Assembly (NCBI RefSeq): GCF_900564145.1
Contig: NZ_UOOB01000001.1
Location: forward strand, 2,668,754-2,732,753
Length of the DNA stretch: 64,000 nucleotides
Origin: Comamonas sp. lk
Lineage (GTDB): Bacteria; Pseudomonadota; Gammaproteobacteria; Burkholderiales; Burkholderiaceae_C
Direction of reading: 5' to 3'
The notes under the pieces: generated by a model
What the model was told of the DNA's origin: nothing
Database searches by the model: none
What the model saw: only the letters and a program-made list of their open reading frames with translations
Made by a program: the position numbers and the translations under genes
In this document: positions 38,363 to 48,019 of the stretch, piece after piece
Layout of the letters: each line of letters begins with the position of its first letter
Position numbering within the stretch: the stretch's first letter is position 1

Positions 38363-38989
38363 TCACTGCGGCAGCGCAGCGGCGGCCGTCAGTGCAGCTG
38401 CCGTGGCATCTGCACCCTGGGCGCCTTCTACGCGGCGTGCGCCGTCAAAGCGGTGTGCCCAGTAGGACGTCTGCATGCTTTCCACCCGTACGCTGGCACC
38501 GGTGCGGGGCGCGTGGATGAATTTGCCTTCACCCACATAAATGCCCACATGGCTGAAAGCGCGGCGCATGGTGTTGAAGAAGACCAGATCGCCGGGCTTG
38601 AGCTCGTCGCGGTCGATTTTCTGGGTGGCCTGGGCCTGCTCGGCAGCCAGACGGGGCAAAACCTTGCCCACGGTCTGCGAGTAGATGGCACGCACAAAAC
38701 CGCTGCAATCAAAGCCGGTTTCAGCGCTGTTGCCGCCAAAGCGATAGGGAACACCCAGAAAACCCATGGCCGTGACGACCAGGTCGGAGGTTTTCTCGGC
38801 CACGTTCTGACGCGCTTCGCGAACGAAGTCGGAAGTACGCTCGGCCATGGAGTGGCGCGCTTCACGCAGCTGGGTGATGAGACCGCGGTTGACCAGCAAC
38901 TGGGTCATGTCGTCGTCACGCTGTTCGCTGGGTGCCGCATGTGCGGTTGTAACGCCGACAAAGAGGAGTGCAATAAGCCATCTGGACAT
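38363..38989 (-). CDS. NlpC/P60 family peptidoglycan hydrolase
   Basis: This 208-residue exported enzyme has a signal peptide (MSRWLIALLFVGVTTAHA). The NlpC/P60 domain shows the catalytic Cys in FDCSGFVRAIY, the His in AFSHVGIYVGEGKFIHAPR, and the typical LKPGDLVFF. A short helical region with two similar repeats (MAERTSDFVREARQ / NVAEKTSDLVVTAM) precedes the domain. It probably cleaves D-Glu-meso-DAP bonds in peptidoglycan. I chose ATG 38989; an in-frame GTG/ATG 18 bases upstream is possible. The Ala-rich tail after the domain is unusual but harmless. Confidence 0.88.
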   Translation of the reverse strand: MSRWLIALLFVGVTTAHAAPSEQRDDDMTQLLVNRGLITQLREARHSMAERTSDFVREARQNVAEKTSDLVVTAMGFLGVPYRFGGNSAETGFDCSGFVRAIYSQTVGKVLPRLAAEQAQATQKIDRDELKPGDLVFFNTMRRAFSHVGIYVGEGKFIHAPRTGASVRVESMQTSYWAHRFDGARRVEGAQGADATAAALTAAAALPQ

Positions 38990-39319
38990 GGGGCGTGAGG
39001 GTACCACGTTAATTTGTAGGATGGGACCTCCATTTCCATGTTCTACCCCAGGTTTTTGATCTCAAGCAGTAAATGCCTTGCAGGCATGAGCTTATTGCCT
39101 AATGTGCTCTCAAATTTGAAGCGTATCGCTGTCGGTGTTTTCCCGGTTCTGTCTCTAGCGATTTTGGCCAAGGCCAATCTGTGCTACCACGGGTTTTTAC
39201 CGGTCTGAATCGCGCAAAGCGGGGCGAGCAGCGACAATAGCGCCCTATAGCGATGGCGGGTGAACGCTTTTATCTGCCCATCACAAGCAAAAGTACAAGA
39301 TTTCTCAGAAAGAACTGCC
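38990..39319. other. 330-base divergent intergenic region
   Basis: This region lies between the divergent NlpC/P60 and isochorismatase-like genes. It has moderate G+C content and must hold both promoters, but I see no clear operator, hairpin or small gene. A frame reading through 39260-39319 into the hydrolase lacks a ribosome binding site. Confidence 0.4.
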
Positions 39320-39922
39320 ATGCTGTTAGAAGCCGCCGAATCGCAACTGGTGCTGGTCGATTACCAGGACAAGCTCATGCCCGTGATCCACGAAGCTCAG
39401 GAGGCCTTGGCCAATGCCATCAAGCTGGCCAAGCTGGCCCAGATGCTGGACGTGCCGGTCTGGGGTACGGAGCAGAACCCTTCGCGCCTGGGTGCCAATC
39501 AGGCCGAGTTGAAGGCCTTGTGCGGCAAGACGCTGGAGAAGATGTATTTCAGCGCCGTGGCCGAAGGCCTGGGCGAATGGCTGCGTCCTCCAGCCAAGGC
39601 CCCGAGCGGCAATGCCCGCAGCCTGCCCAAGCATCTGCAAAAGCCCCAGCAGCAAGCGCCCGAGCGCAATATGGTGGTGATCGCCGGCTGCGAAACCCAT
39701 GTCTGCCTGCTGCAGACGGCGCTGGAGCTGCTCGAGGAAGAGTTTGACGTCTGGGTGGTGACGGATGCCTGCGGCTCGCGCACCGAGCGCAACCGCGATG
39801 CGGCGTTTGACCGCCTGGCCGGTGCCGGTGCCGAACTGGTGACCACCGAGATGGTGATGTTCGAGTGGCTGCGCACCTGTGAAGATCCGGCCTTCAAGGA
39901 AATGCTGGCGCTTGTGAAATAA
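39320..39922 (+). CDS. Isochorismatase family cysteine hydrolase
   Basis: This 200-residue single-domain protein is of the isochorismatase-like fold. The catalytic Asp is in LVLVDYQDKL and the nucleophile Cys in VVIAGCETHVCLLQTAL. The family includes nicotinamidases, carbamoyl hydrolases and YcaC-like enzymes; this member resembles the YcaC/hydrolase group, with a Pro/Gln-rich insertion at about residues 95-115 (KAPSGNARSLPKHLQKPQQQ). The substrate is unknown. I chose ATG 39320 with AGAAAGAA upstream. A clean terminator follows. Confidence 0.85.
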   Translation: MLLEAAESQLVLVDYQDKLMPVIHEAQEALANAIKLAKLAQMLDVPVWGTEQNPSRLGANQAELKALCGKTLEKMYFSAVAEGLGEWLRPPAKAPSGNARSLPKHLQKPQQQAPERNMVVIAGCETHVCLLQTALELLEEEFDVWVVTDACGSRTERNRDAAFDRLAGAGAELVTTEMVMFEWLRTCEDPAFKEMLALVK

Positions 39923-39976
39923 GCATGGGCAGCTATCAGATTGATATCAAACCGATCTTGATAAGAAAAAGATAAG

Positions 39977-40000
39977 AAAAGCGCCTTCGGGCGCTTTTTT
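39977..40000 (+). terminator. Terminator after the isochorismatase-like gene
   Basis: AAAAGCGCC (39977-39985) pairs with GGCGCTTTT around a TTCG tetraloop, ending in six T residues (39995-40000). Confidence 0.92.
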
Positions 40001-40159
40001 CGTTGCTGCCGCCTGTGGTGCAGGAAAGCCCGGATGGGCAAGTCGGCTCGGCTTGATTGAATCCAGACAAGAGCCTGTCAGTTTTCGGCAAGCGCATTAT
40101 GAATAATTATGAATTCAGAAGACTCTCTGCAAAAGATGGAGAGTCAAGGAGACCGACAT

Positions 40160-42082
<1,923 letters not shown>

Positions 42083-42244
42083 ATGTTGCCTATAAAGTCA
42101 TAGAAGCTATAAAAAGGTGAGTGAATGCAAGGCCTGCCGCTAAACGCCGTAGGCCTTGTTGTTTGCCGCCTAAAATCGATGGCTTGGCCGGCGCCACCCC
42201 GCGCCCGGCAATCCAGAATTCAAACCTCCCGAGAAAGAGTCGCC

Positions 42245-43633
42245 GTGCAAGTTGCTGCTTCCATTTTCAAAGCCTATGACATCCGCGGCATCGTGCCGTC
42301 CACGCTGACCGAAGAGGTGGCTCGCGGCATCGGCCGTGCTTTTGGCATGGCGGCGCTGGTGGCCGGCGAAAAGACGGTGGCCGTGGGCCGCGATGGCCGT
42401 ATTTCCGGTCCTTCGCTGTCTTCGGCGCTGATGCAGGGCCTGACCGATGTGGGCGTGAACGTGATCGATATCGGCATGGCGACCACGCCCATGCTGTATT
42501 TTGCGGCGGCCACGCTGTGCACCAGCGGCATTCAGGTCACCGGCAGCCACAATCCCAAGGATTACAACGGCTTCAAGATGGTGCTGGGCGGCCGCGCCAT
42601 TTATGGCGACGAAATCCAGGCTTTGCGCGTGCGCATGGAAACCGAAGACTGGGCCATCACCGGCACAGGCCAGATCTCCCAGGCCGATGTGCTGGCCGAC
42701 TACACGGCCCGCATTCTGGGCGATGTGAAGCTGGCCCGCCCCATGAAGGTGGTGGTGGACTGCGGTAACGGCGTGGCCGGTGCTTCGGCGCCTGCCATCT
42801 TTCGCCAGCTGGGCTGCGAGGTGGTGGAGCTGTTTTCCGAAGTGGACGGCGATTTTCCCAACCATCACCCCGATCCCAGCAAGCCCGAAAACCTGCGCGA
42901 TGTCATTCACGCCTTGCAGACCACCGATGCGGAACTGGGCCTGGCTTTTGACGGCGATGGCGACCGCCTGGGCATTGTGACCAAGGACGGCCAGACCATT
43001 TACCCCGACCGCCAGATGATGCTGTTTGCCCGGGACGTGCTCTCGCGCGTGCCCGGCGGCGCCATTGTGTTTGACGTGAAATGCACGCAGCGCCTGGCTC
43101 CCGAGATCGAAGCGGCCGGCGGCAAGGCCGTGATGTTCAAGACCGGCCACTCCCTGGTCAAGGCCCGCATGAAAGAGCTGGACGCCCCCCTGGGCGGCGA
43201 GATGAGCGGCCATATCTTCTTCAAGGAGCGCTGGTTCGGTTTTGACGACGGAACGTATGCCGGCTGTCGCCTGCTGGAAATCGTGAGCCGCGAGGCCGAT
43301 CCCAGCGCCTTGCTCAACGGCTTGCCCACCAGCCACTCGACGCCCGAACTCAATGTGAGCTGCGCCGAAGGCGAACCCCACCGTCTGGCGGCCGAGCTGC
43401 AAGCCCTGGCTGCGACGGAGTTTGAGGCGCCGGCTCAGGTCAGCACCATTGACGGCCTGCGTGTGGACTGGCCCGATGGCTTTGGCCTGATCCGCGCCAG
43501 CAACACCACGCCGGTGCTGGTCCTGCGTTTTGAAGGCCATAGCGAAGCGGCTTTGCAGCGTATCGAAGCCAAGATGCTGGCGCTGCTCAAGCGTGTCAAA
43601 CCCGACGCGCAAGTCGGCAGCGCTGCGCACTGA
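42245..43633 (+). CDS. Phosphomannomutase/phosphoglucomutase
   Basis: This 462-residue alpha-D-phosphohexomutase is of the AlgC/ManB type. The active-site phosphoserine lies in VTGSHNPKDYNGFK, the metal loop is DGDGDRLG, the sugar-binding loop is GGEMSGHIFF and the phosphate loop is RASNTTPVLVLRFE. It interconverts mannose or glucose 6- and 1-phosphates for LPS and exopolysaccharide precursors, which fits the adjacent waaA gene. GTG 42245 is preferred because similarity starts there (SIFKAYDIRGI). Whether the enzyme uses mannose, glucose or both cannot be told. Confidence 0.92.
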   Translation: MQVAASIFKAYDIRGIVPSTLTEEVARGIGRAFGMAALVAGEKTVAVGRDGRISGPSLSSALMQGLTDVGVNVIDIGMATTPMLYFAAATLCTSGIQVTGSHNPKDYNGFKMVLGGRAIYGDEIQALRVRMETEDWAITGTGQISQADVLADYTARILGDVKLARPMKVVVDCGNGVAGASAPAIFRQLGCEVVELFSEVDGDFPNHHPDPSKPENLRDVIHALQTTDAELGLAFDGDGDRLGIVTKDGQTIYPDRQMMLFARDVLSRVPGGAIVFDVKCTQRLAPEIEAAGGKAVMFKTGHSLVKARMKELDAPLGGEMSGHIFFKERWFGFDDGTYAGCRLLEIVSREADPSALLNGLPTSHSTPELNVSCAEGEPHRLAAELQALAATEFEAPAQVSTIDGLRVDWPDGFGLIRASNTTPVLVLRFEGHSEAALQRIEAKMLALLKRVKPDAQVGSAAH

Positions 43634-43640
43634 GATGAAA

Positions 43641-43741
43641 TACCCCCTGAGCGGCGTTGCCGCGGGGACGATGCCGTCGCTGCGAGGCGGCTCTTGCTTG
43701 GCATCTATGGCTTGGGCCGTGCCAATGTGAGCCGTCAGGGG
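43641..43741 (+). repeat. REP-like repeat element between the mutase and waaA
   Basis: This stretch of about 100 bases is bounded by imperfect inverted ends (CCCCCTGAGCGGC at 43643 and GCCGTCAGGGG at 43731). It contains a GC-rich core (GATGCCGTCGCTGCGAGGCG, then GCTCTTGCTTGGCATC) that I recall as a common Comamonadaceae intergenic repeat. Its right end supplies AGGGG and a T-run just before the waaA ATG. Confidence 0.6.
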
Positions 43742-43749
43742 CTTTTTTC

Positions 43750-45060
43750 ATGAATCTGCATTCCTCTCGCTCTCGAATCACTCTGGCCCGCGCCGCCTAT
43801 AGCGCGCTGGCCTGGGCGGTTCAGTCTTTGTTGCGCCGCAAGCTGCGCCGCCGCGCCGTGGCCGAGCCCGGCTATGCCGAGGCGGTGCCCGAGCGTTTCG
43901 GGCATTACACGCCACAGACCTTGGGGCAGGACGGGCGCGGCCAATGGGTTTGGGTGCATGCGGTGTCGCTGGGCGAGACGCGGGCGGCGGCGATTTTGCT
44001 GCAGGCCCTGCGGCAGAAAATGCCCGGCATGCGGCTGCTGCTGACCCATAACACGGCCACGGGCCGTGCCGAAGGCCGAAAACTGTTGCAAGAAGGTGAT
44101 GTCCAGGTCTGGGTGCCCTGGGACACTCTTGCCGCAACTCGCGCGTTTATTGCGCAGTTTCGCCCGGCCGTGGGCGTGCTGATGGAAACCGAAATCTGGC
44201 CCAATCTCATTGCCAGCTGTGCCGAGGCCGGCGTGCCGCTGGCGCTGGCCAATGCGCGGCTCAACGCCAAGTCGGAGGCCGGGGCCTTGCGCATGGCGCC
44301 GCTGTCGCGCCCCGCCTATGCGGCACTGTCTGCCGTCTGGGCCCAGACCGAGGCCGATGCCCAGCGCCTGCGCAATGTGGGAGCCAAGGTGGATGCGGTG
44401 CTGGGCAATCTCAAATTCGATGTGCAGCCCGATGCTGCCCAGCAAGCCCGGGCCGACCAGTGGCGCAAATTTTTGAGCTTGCCCATCCTGTTGTTTGCCA
44501 GCAGCCGCGAAGGCGAAGAGGCGCAGTTGCTGGCCGAACTGAAGAAAAATCCCCAAGCCCTGCAGGCCGCGCAGTGGCTGATTGTTCCGCGCCATCCCCA
44601 GCGTTTCGATGCGGTGGCGCAGCTGTGTGCCGATGCTGGCTTTACCGTGTCTCGCCGCAGTCAGTGGGATTGCGGCCTGCCGCAGCCAGAGGGTGCGCTC
44701 TGGATTGGTGACTCTTTAGGCGAGATGCCGCTGTATTACGGCCTGGCCGATGTGGCCCTGATGGGCGGCAGCTTCGAACCCTTGGGCGGACAGAACCTGA
44801 TCGAGTCTCTGGCCTGCGGCACGCCCGTGGTGCTGGGGCCGCATACCTTCAATTTCAGCGAAGCTTCCGATCTGGCCGTGCTCTCTGGCGCGGCCTTGCG
44901 CAGCGCGGACATGGCAGCGGCCGTGCAACAGGCTCTGGCCTTGGTGCAAAGCCCGCAGGCGCGAATGGCGGCCGAAACATCGGCGCGTGATTTGCTGCAG
45001 CAGCATCGGGGCGCCGCCGAGGCCACGGCCGAGGCTGTGTTGCAGCTGATGCAGCGTTGA
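43750..45060 (+). CDS. waaA: 3-deoxy-D-manno-octulosonic acid transferase (Kdo transferase)
   Basis: This 436-residue membrane-associated glycosyltransferase transfers Kdo from CMP-Kdo to lipid A precursor. It has an N-terminal membrane-anchoring segment, the GT-30 motifs WVHAVSLGETRAA, LLLTHNTATG, GVLMETEIWPNL, and in the C-terminal half FASSREGEE, IVPRHPQRF and the donor-site GGSFEPLGGQNLIESLACGTPVV. I chose ATG 43750; an upstream in-frame ATG at 43657 would translate the repeat element. It lies beside tolC and the phosphohexomutase, an envelope-gene neighbourhood. Confidence 0.93.
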   Translation: MNLHSSRSRITLARAAYSALAWAVQSLLRRKLRRRAVAEPGYAEAVPERFGHYTPQTLGQDGRGQWVWVHAVSLGETRAAAILLQALRQKMPGMRLLLTHNTATGRAEGRKLLQEGDVQVWVPWDTLAATRAFIAQFRPAVGVLMETEIWPNLIASCAEAGVPLALANARLNAKSEAGALRMAPLSRPAYAALSAVWAQTEADAQRLRNVGAKVDAVLGNLKFDVQPDAAQQARADQWRKFLSLPILLFASSREGEEAQLLAELKKNPQALQAAQWLIVPRHPQRFDAVAQLCADAGFTVSRRSQWDCGLPQPEGALWIGDSLGEMPLYYGLADVALMGGSFEPLGGQNLIESLACGTPVVLGPHTFNFSEASDLAVLSGAALRSADMAAAVQQALALVQSPQARMAAETSARDLLQQHRGAAEATAEAVLQLMQR

Positions 45061-45075
45061 TCTGAAGCGGTCCGC

Positions 45076-45110
45076 TTTATTTGATAGCTGCAGGCGCTTT
45101 ATTCTTGATA
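45076..45110. repeat. Dispersed repeat family member
   Basis: TTTATTTGATAGCTGC followed by AGGCG shares 16 leading bases with the copy at 27841. It lies between convergent waaA and tolC. Confidence 0.55.
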
Positions 45111-45157
45111 TTTTGACCCTTGAACCGCACTGAAGTCTCCACAGAAAAAGCGCTAAA

Positions 45158-45176
45158 CGCTCTCAAATAGAGAGCG
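45158..45176 (-). terminator. Hairpin downstream of tolC
   Basis: CGCTCTC (45158-45164) and GAGAGCG (45170-45176) pair around AAATA. On the minus strand it lies 22 bases after the tolC stop, followed by TTTAGCGCTTTTTC. Confidence 0.6.
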
Positions 45177-45197
45177 CTGTCTTGGGTGAAACGTTTT

Positions 45198-46694
45198 TCA
45201 ATGCTGGGCTTGGCGCACAGCAGGCTTGTTCGCCTTGGCGACTGCCGCTGCAGTCTTGCCGGTTGTGCCGCTAATGCTAGGCGCCACAGTCAGTGCATCG
45301 ATCATGCGCAGGTCATCGTCGCTCAAGGAACCGGCGGACTGGCGCAGTTTGAGCTGGCCCAACAGCACCTGGTAGCGGGCCTGGGCCAGATCGCGCTGGG
45401 TCTGGAAGACCTGGCTTTGGGCATTGAGCACGTCGATATTGATGCGTACGCCCACTTCATAACCGAGGCGGTTGGCTTCCAGAGCGCTCTGGCTGGAGCT
45501 CAGGGCCGCTTCCAGCGCCTTGACCTGGGCCTGACCCGATTGCACGCCAAAGTAGGCGGTGCGTGTGGTCTGCTCCACCGTGCGGCGCGCGTCATCGAGC
45601 TGGGCGCGGGCTTTTTCTTCCAGCGCCACGGTTTCCTTGACGCGGTTTTGCACGGCAAAGCCGGCAAACAGCGGCAGATTCATCACCACGCCGATCTGGG
45701 CCGAATTGGTTCTGGTCCCCGCAGGCAGGCTGGGCGTCATATAGCCGTTGGGGTAGCGGTTGATGCCGTAGCCGGCCTGCAGATCCACGGTGGGCTTGTG
45801 GCCGGCTTCGGCTTTTTGGGTTTCGAGCTGGGCCACATCCAGGGCCAGCTGGGCCTGGCGCAGCTGGGGCTGGCGCTCCAGCGCCGTGTTCACCCAGCTT
45901 TGCGCATCGGCAGGCTGCAGGCTGGGCAGGGTCAGGGGCTGGGCCAGCGGGCTGGGCTGGGTGCCCACCTTGCCCACGATCTGGTCTAGCGCAATGCGCT
46001 TGACCTGTACCTCGTTCTGGGCGGCGATCTCCTGCGCCGTTGCCAGGTCGTAACGGGCCTGAGCTTCGCGCGAATCGGTGATGGTGGCCGTGCCCACTTC
46101 AAAATTGCGCTTGGCCATCTCCAGCTGGCTGTTGATGGCGTTTTTCTGGGCCATGGCCACGTTGAGGCTGTCCTGGGCCGACAGCACATCGAAATAGGCC
46201 TGGGCCACGCGCACGATCAGGCTTTGCGCCGCGCCGTCGAGCTGGGCCTGGGCCACGTCCAGCCCGCGCTGGCCTTGCTCGTAAGCAACTTTGTTGGCCG
46301 GGCGGTACAGCGGCTGCTGGGCGCTGAGCTGCAGGTTTTGCAGCGTGGTGTTGACGCCTGTTGCGGCCTGGGGCAGGTGAATCTCGGTATGCGTGCGATT
46401 GACGCCGCCTTGCAGGCCCACGCTGGGCAGCAGACCCGACAGAGCCTGATCGGCCCGGCTTGCCGCCGCGCGTGCATCGGCCTGCTGGGCTTGCCAGGAG
46501 GCATCGTAGCCGCGCGCCTGGGCCGTGAGCTGGGACAGCGTCTCTGCCTGCACCGTGGCGGCACCACTGCCCGCTGCGATCATGAGAGCCAGGGCCAGCA
46601 AGGAGGGCCGGGGCAGCATGCTTGCGGTGCGGGCCTGACTGGCCTGGTTGGCCTTGGGACTGGTGAAGCACTGGGGCCGGGGCAGCTTGGTCAT
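45198..46694 (-). CDS. tolC: TolC family outer membrane protein
   Basis: This 498-residue outer membrane channel protein has a signal peptide (LLALALMIAAGSGAATVQA, after a basic N-terminal extension). Long coiled-coil helices form the periplasmic tunnel (VAQAYFDVLSAQDSLNVAMAQ, RNFEVGTATITDSREAQARY, LGYEVGVRINIDVLNAQSQVFQTQ), in two internal repeats as in TolC. It forms a trimeric exit duct for tripartite efflux or type I secretion. The start may be ATG 46694 or the internal ATG at 46619 just before the signal peptide. It is the last gene of a minus-strand cluster with an RND pump and adaptor. Confidence 0.92.
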   Translation of the reverse strand: MTKLPRPQCFTSPKANQASQARTASMLPRPSLLALALMIAAGSGAATVQAETLSQLTAQARGYDASWQAQQADARAAASRADQALSGLLPSVGLQGGVNRTHTEIHLPQAATGVNTTLQNLQLSAQQPLYRPANKVAYEQGQRGLDVAQAQLDGAAQSLIVRVAQAYFDVLSAQDSLNVAMAQKNAINSQLEMAKRNFEVGTATITDSREAQARYDLATAQEIAAQNEVQVKRIALDQIVGKVGTQPSPLAQPLTLPSLQPADAQSWVNTALERQPQLRQAQLALDVAQLETQKAEAGHKPTVDLQAGYGINRYPNGYMTPSLPAGTRTNSAQIGVVMNLPLFAGFAVQNRVKETVALEEKARAQLDDARRTVEQTTRTAYFGVQSGQAQVKALEAALSSSQSALEANRLGYEVGVRINIDVLNAQSQVFQTQRDLAQARYQVLLGQLKLRQSAGSLSDDDLRMIDALTVAPSISGTTGKTAAAVAKANKPAVRQAQH

Positions 46695-46763
46695 AGATGA
46701 AGTCTTTGGCAGTCTCGGTCTAGGTCGGTGTCGGTGGCGCTCGGTGCAGGGCAGGTCGGGGCT

Positions 46764-47108
46764 TCAGTAGCGCGGCACGCTGGGGTCGGCGGTCAATGAC
46801 CAGGCATCGATGCCGCCGGTGATATTGCTCACGTCTTCAAAGCCGTGGTTGATCAGAAACGCGGCTACGCTCATGCTGCGTGCGCCGTGGTGGCACAGGC
46901 AGGCAATCGGGTGATCGGGGTCGAGCTCCTGCAGGCGGCCGGGGATTTCGTGCATGGGAATGCAGCGCAACTCAAAGCCTTCGCCTTGAATGCTGGCCTG
47001 GGCAATTTCCCAGGGCTCGCGCACATCCAGCACCACGGGCAGGGCCGAATCATTGCTATGGGCGGCGAGCCAGGCCTGGAATTGAGCGGGAGAAACTTGG
47101 GTCAGCAT
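46764..47108 (-). CDS. Rhodanese-like domain protein
   Basis: This is a 114-residue single rhodanese domain. The active-site cysteine loop is CLCHHGARS (catalytic second Cys), preceded by VVLDVREPWE and followed by GFEDVSNITGGIDAW. It would transfer a sulfane sulfur or act as a phosphatase-like regulator. It lies between pcm and tolC on the same strand, an arrangement common in betaproteobacteria. Confidence 0.9.
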   Translation of the reverse strand: MLTQVSPAQFQAWLAAHSNDSALPVVLDVREPWEIAQASIQGEGFELRCIPMHEIPGRLQELDPDHPIACLCHHGARSMSVAAFLINHGFEDVSNITGGIDAWSLTADPSVPRY

Positions 47109-47191
47109 GCGAAAAAATCAAAAAGAAGGCAGAAATCAGAAGAGGGGGCCTGGGGCAATCAAGTACCGGAAGGGGCAGGTGGTTGCTATTA

Positions 47192-47240
47192 GAAAAATAG
47201 CGCCTGTCGCAGATATCTTGCGGGCGAGGCGCTATTTTTC
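47192..47240. terminator. 13-bp perfect hairpin between pcm and the rhodanese gene
   Basis: GAAAAATAGCGCC (47192-47204) and GGCGCTATTTTTC (47228-47240) are exact inverted copies. The left flank GTTGCTATTAG (47182) links it to the dispersed repeat family. It could terminate transcription leaving pcm on the minus strand. Confidence 0.7.
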
Positions 47241-47254
47241 AGGCTGCAACAGGA

Positions 47255-47965
47255 TTAGAAGCTGAAGCGCGAAGGCTCTTCAAAGCTGGTCAGTCGCGGA
47301 GCAACCGTATCCCAGGGCTGGCTGAGCTTGAACTCGTTGCCGGTCTTGGTGACCAGGGTAAAGCGCATCACGGGCTGCTGGCCCACGATGGCGGCAATGC
47401 GGCCGCCGTCATTGAGCTGGGCAATCAGGGCTTCGGGAATCTGGGCTACCGAGCCGCTGAGCACGATGACATCGAACTGGCCCAGGGCTGCTGCGGCGGT
47501 GGCACCGTCTGCCAGCTTCACTTCCACGTTCTTCACGCCGGCGCTCAGCAGGTTTTCGCGGGCCATCTCGGCCAGCTCGGGCACGATTTCCAGCGTTACC
47601 ACGTCCTTGGCCTGTGCGGCCAGCAGGGCGGCCATATAGCCGGAACCCGAGCCGATTTCCAGCACGCGGTCGCTGGGCTTGATCTGCAGGTCTTGTGCCA
47701 TGCGGGCTTCGATCTTGGGGGCCAGCATGATCCAGCCCTTGGCGGCGGCTTCGTCAGGCGTGCCGTGCAGAGGGATTTCGATGTCGCAATAGGCCAGAGT
47801 GACATGCTCGGGCGGCACATAGTCTTCGCGGCGCACCTTGCCCAACAACTCCAGCACTTGTTCATCCAGCACGTTCCAGGGACGGATTTGCTGTTCAATC
47901 ATGTTGAAGCGGGCCTGCGCGTGCACATCGCGCGGATCGACTTGGCTGTTCATTGGCAGGGCCAT
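47255..47965 (-). CDS. pcm: Protein-L-isoaspartate O-methyltransferase family protein
   Basis: This 236-residue methyltransferase is of the PCMT family. The SAM-binding motif I is RVLEIGSGSGYMAALLA, and VVTLEIVPELAEMARENL and FDVIVLSGSV follow. The PCMT pre-motif (DRVPREDFVPP-like) reads RREDYVPPEHV. It methylates isoaspartyl residues in damaged proteins, starting repair. The conserved Ser/Thr-rich acceptor loop is weaker than in E. coli Pcm, so a divergent role is possible. GGAGATC precedes ATG 47965. It sits between the RND pump gene and the rhodanese gene. Confidence 0.85.
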   Translation of the reverse strand: MALPMNSQVDPRDVHAQARFNMIEQQIRPWNVLDEQVLELLGKVRREDYVPPEHVTLAYCDIEIPLHGTPDEAAAKGWIMLAPKIEARMAQDLQIKPSDRVLEIGSGSGYMAALLAAQAKDVVTLEIVPELAEMARENLLSAGVKNVEVKLADGATAAAALGQFDVIVLSGSVAQIPEALIAQLNDGGRIAAIVGQQPVMRFTLVTKTGNEFKLSQPWDTVAPRLTSFEEPSRFSF

Positions 47966-48019
47966 GGGGAGATCTCCGGGGAAAGTCTTTTATCGGGACA
48001 AACCAGCGATTCTACGAGC

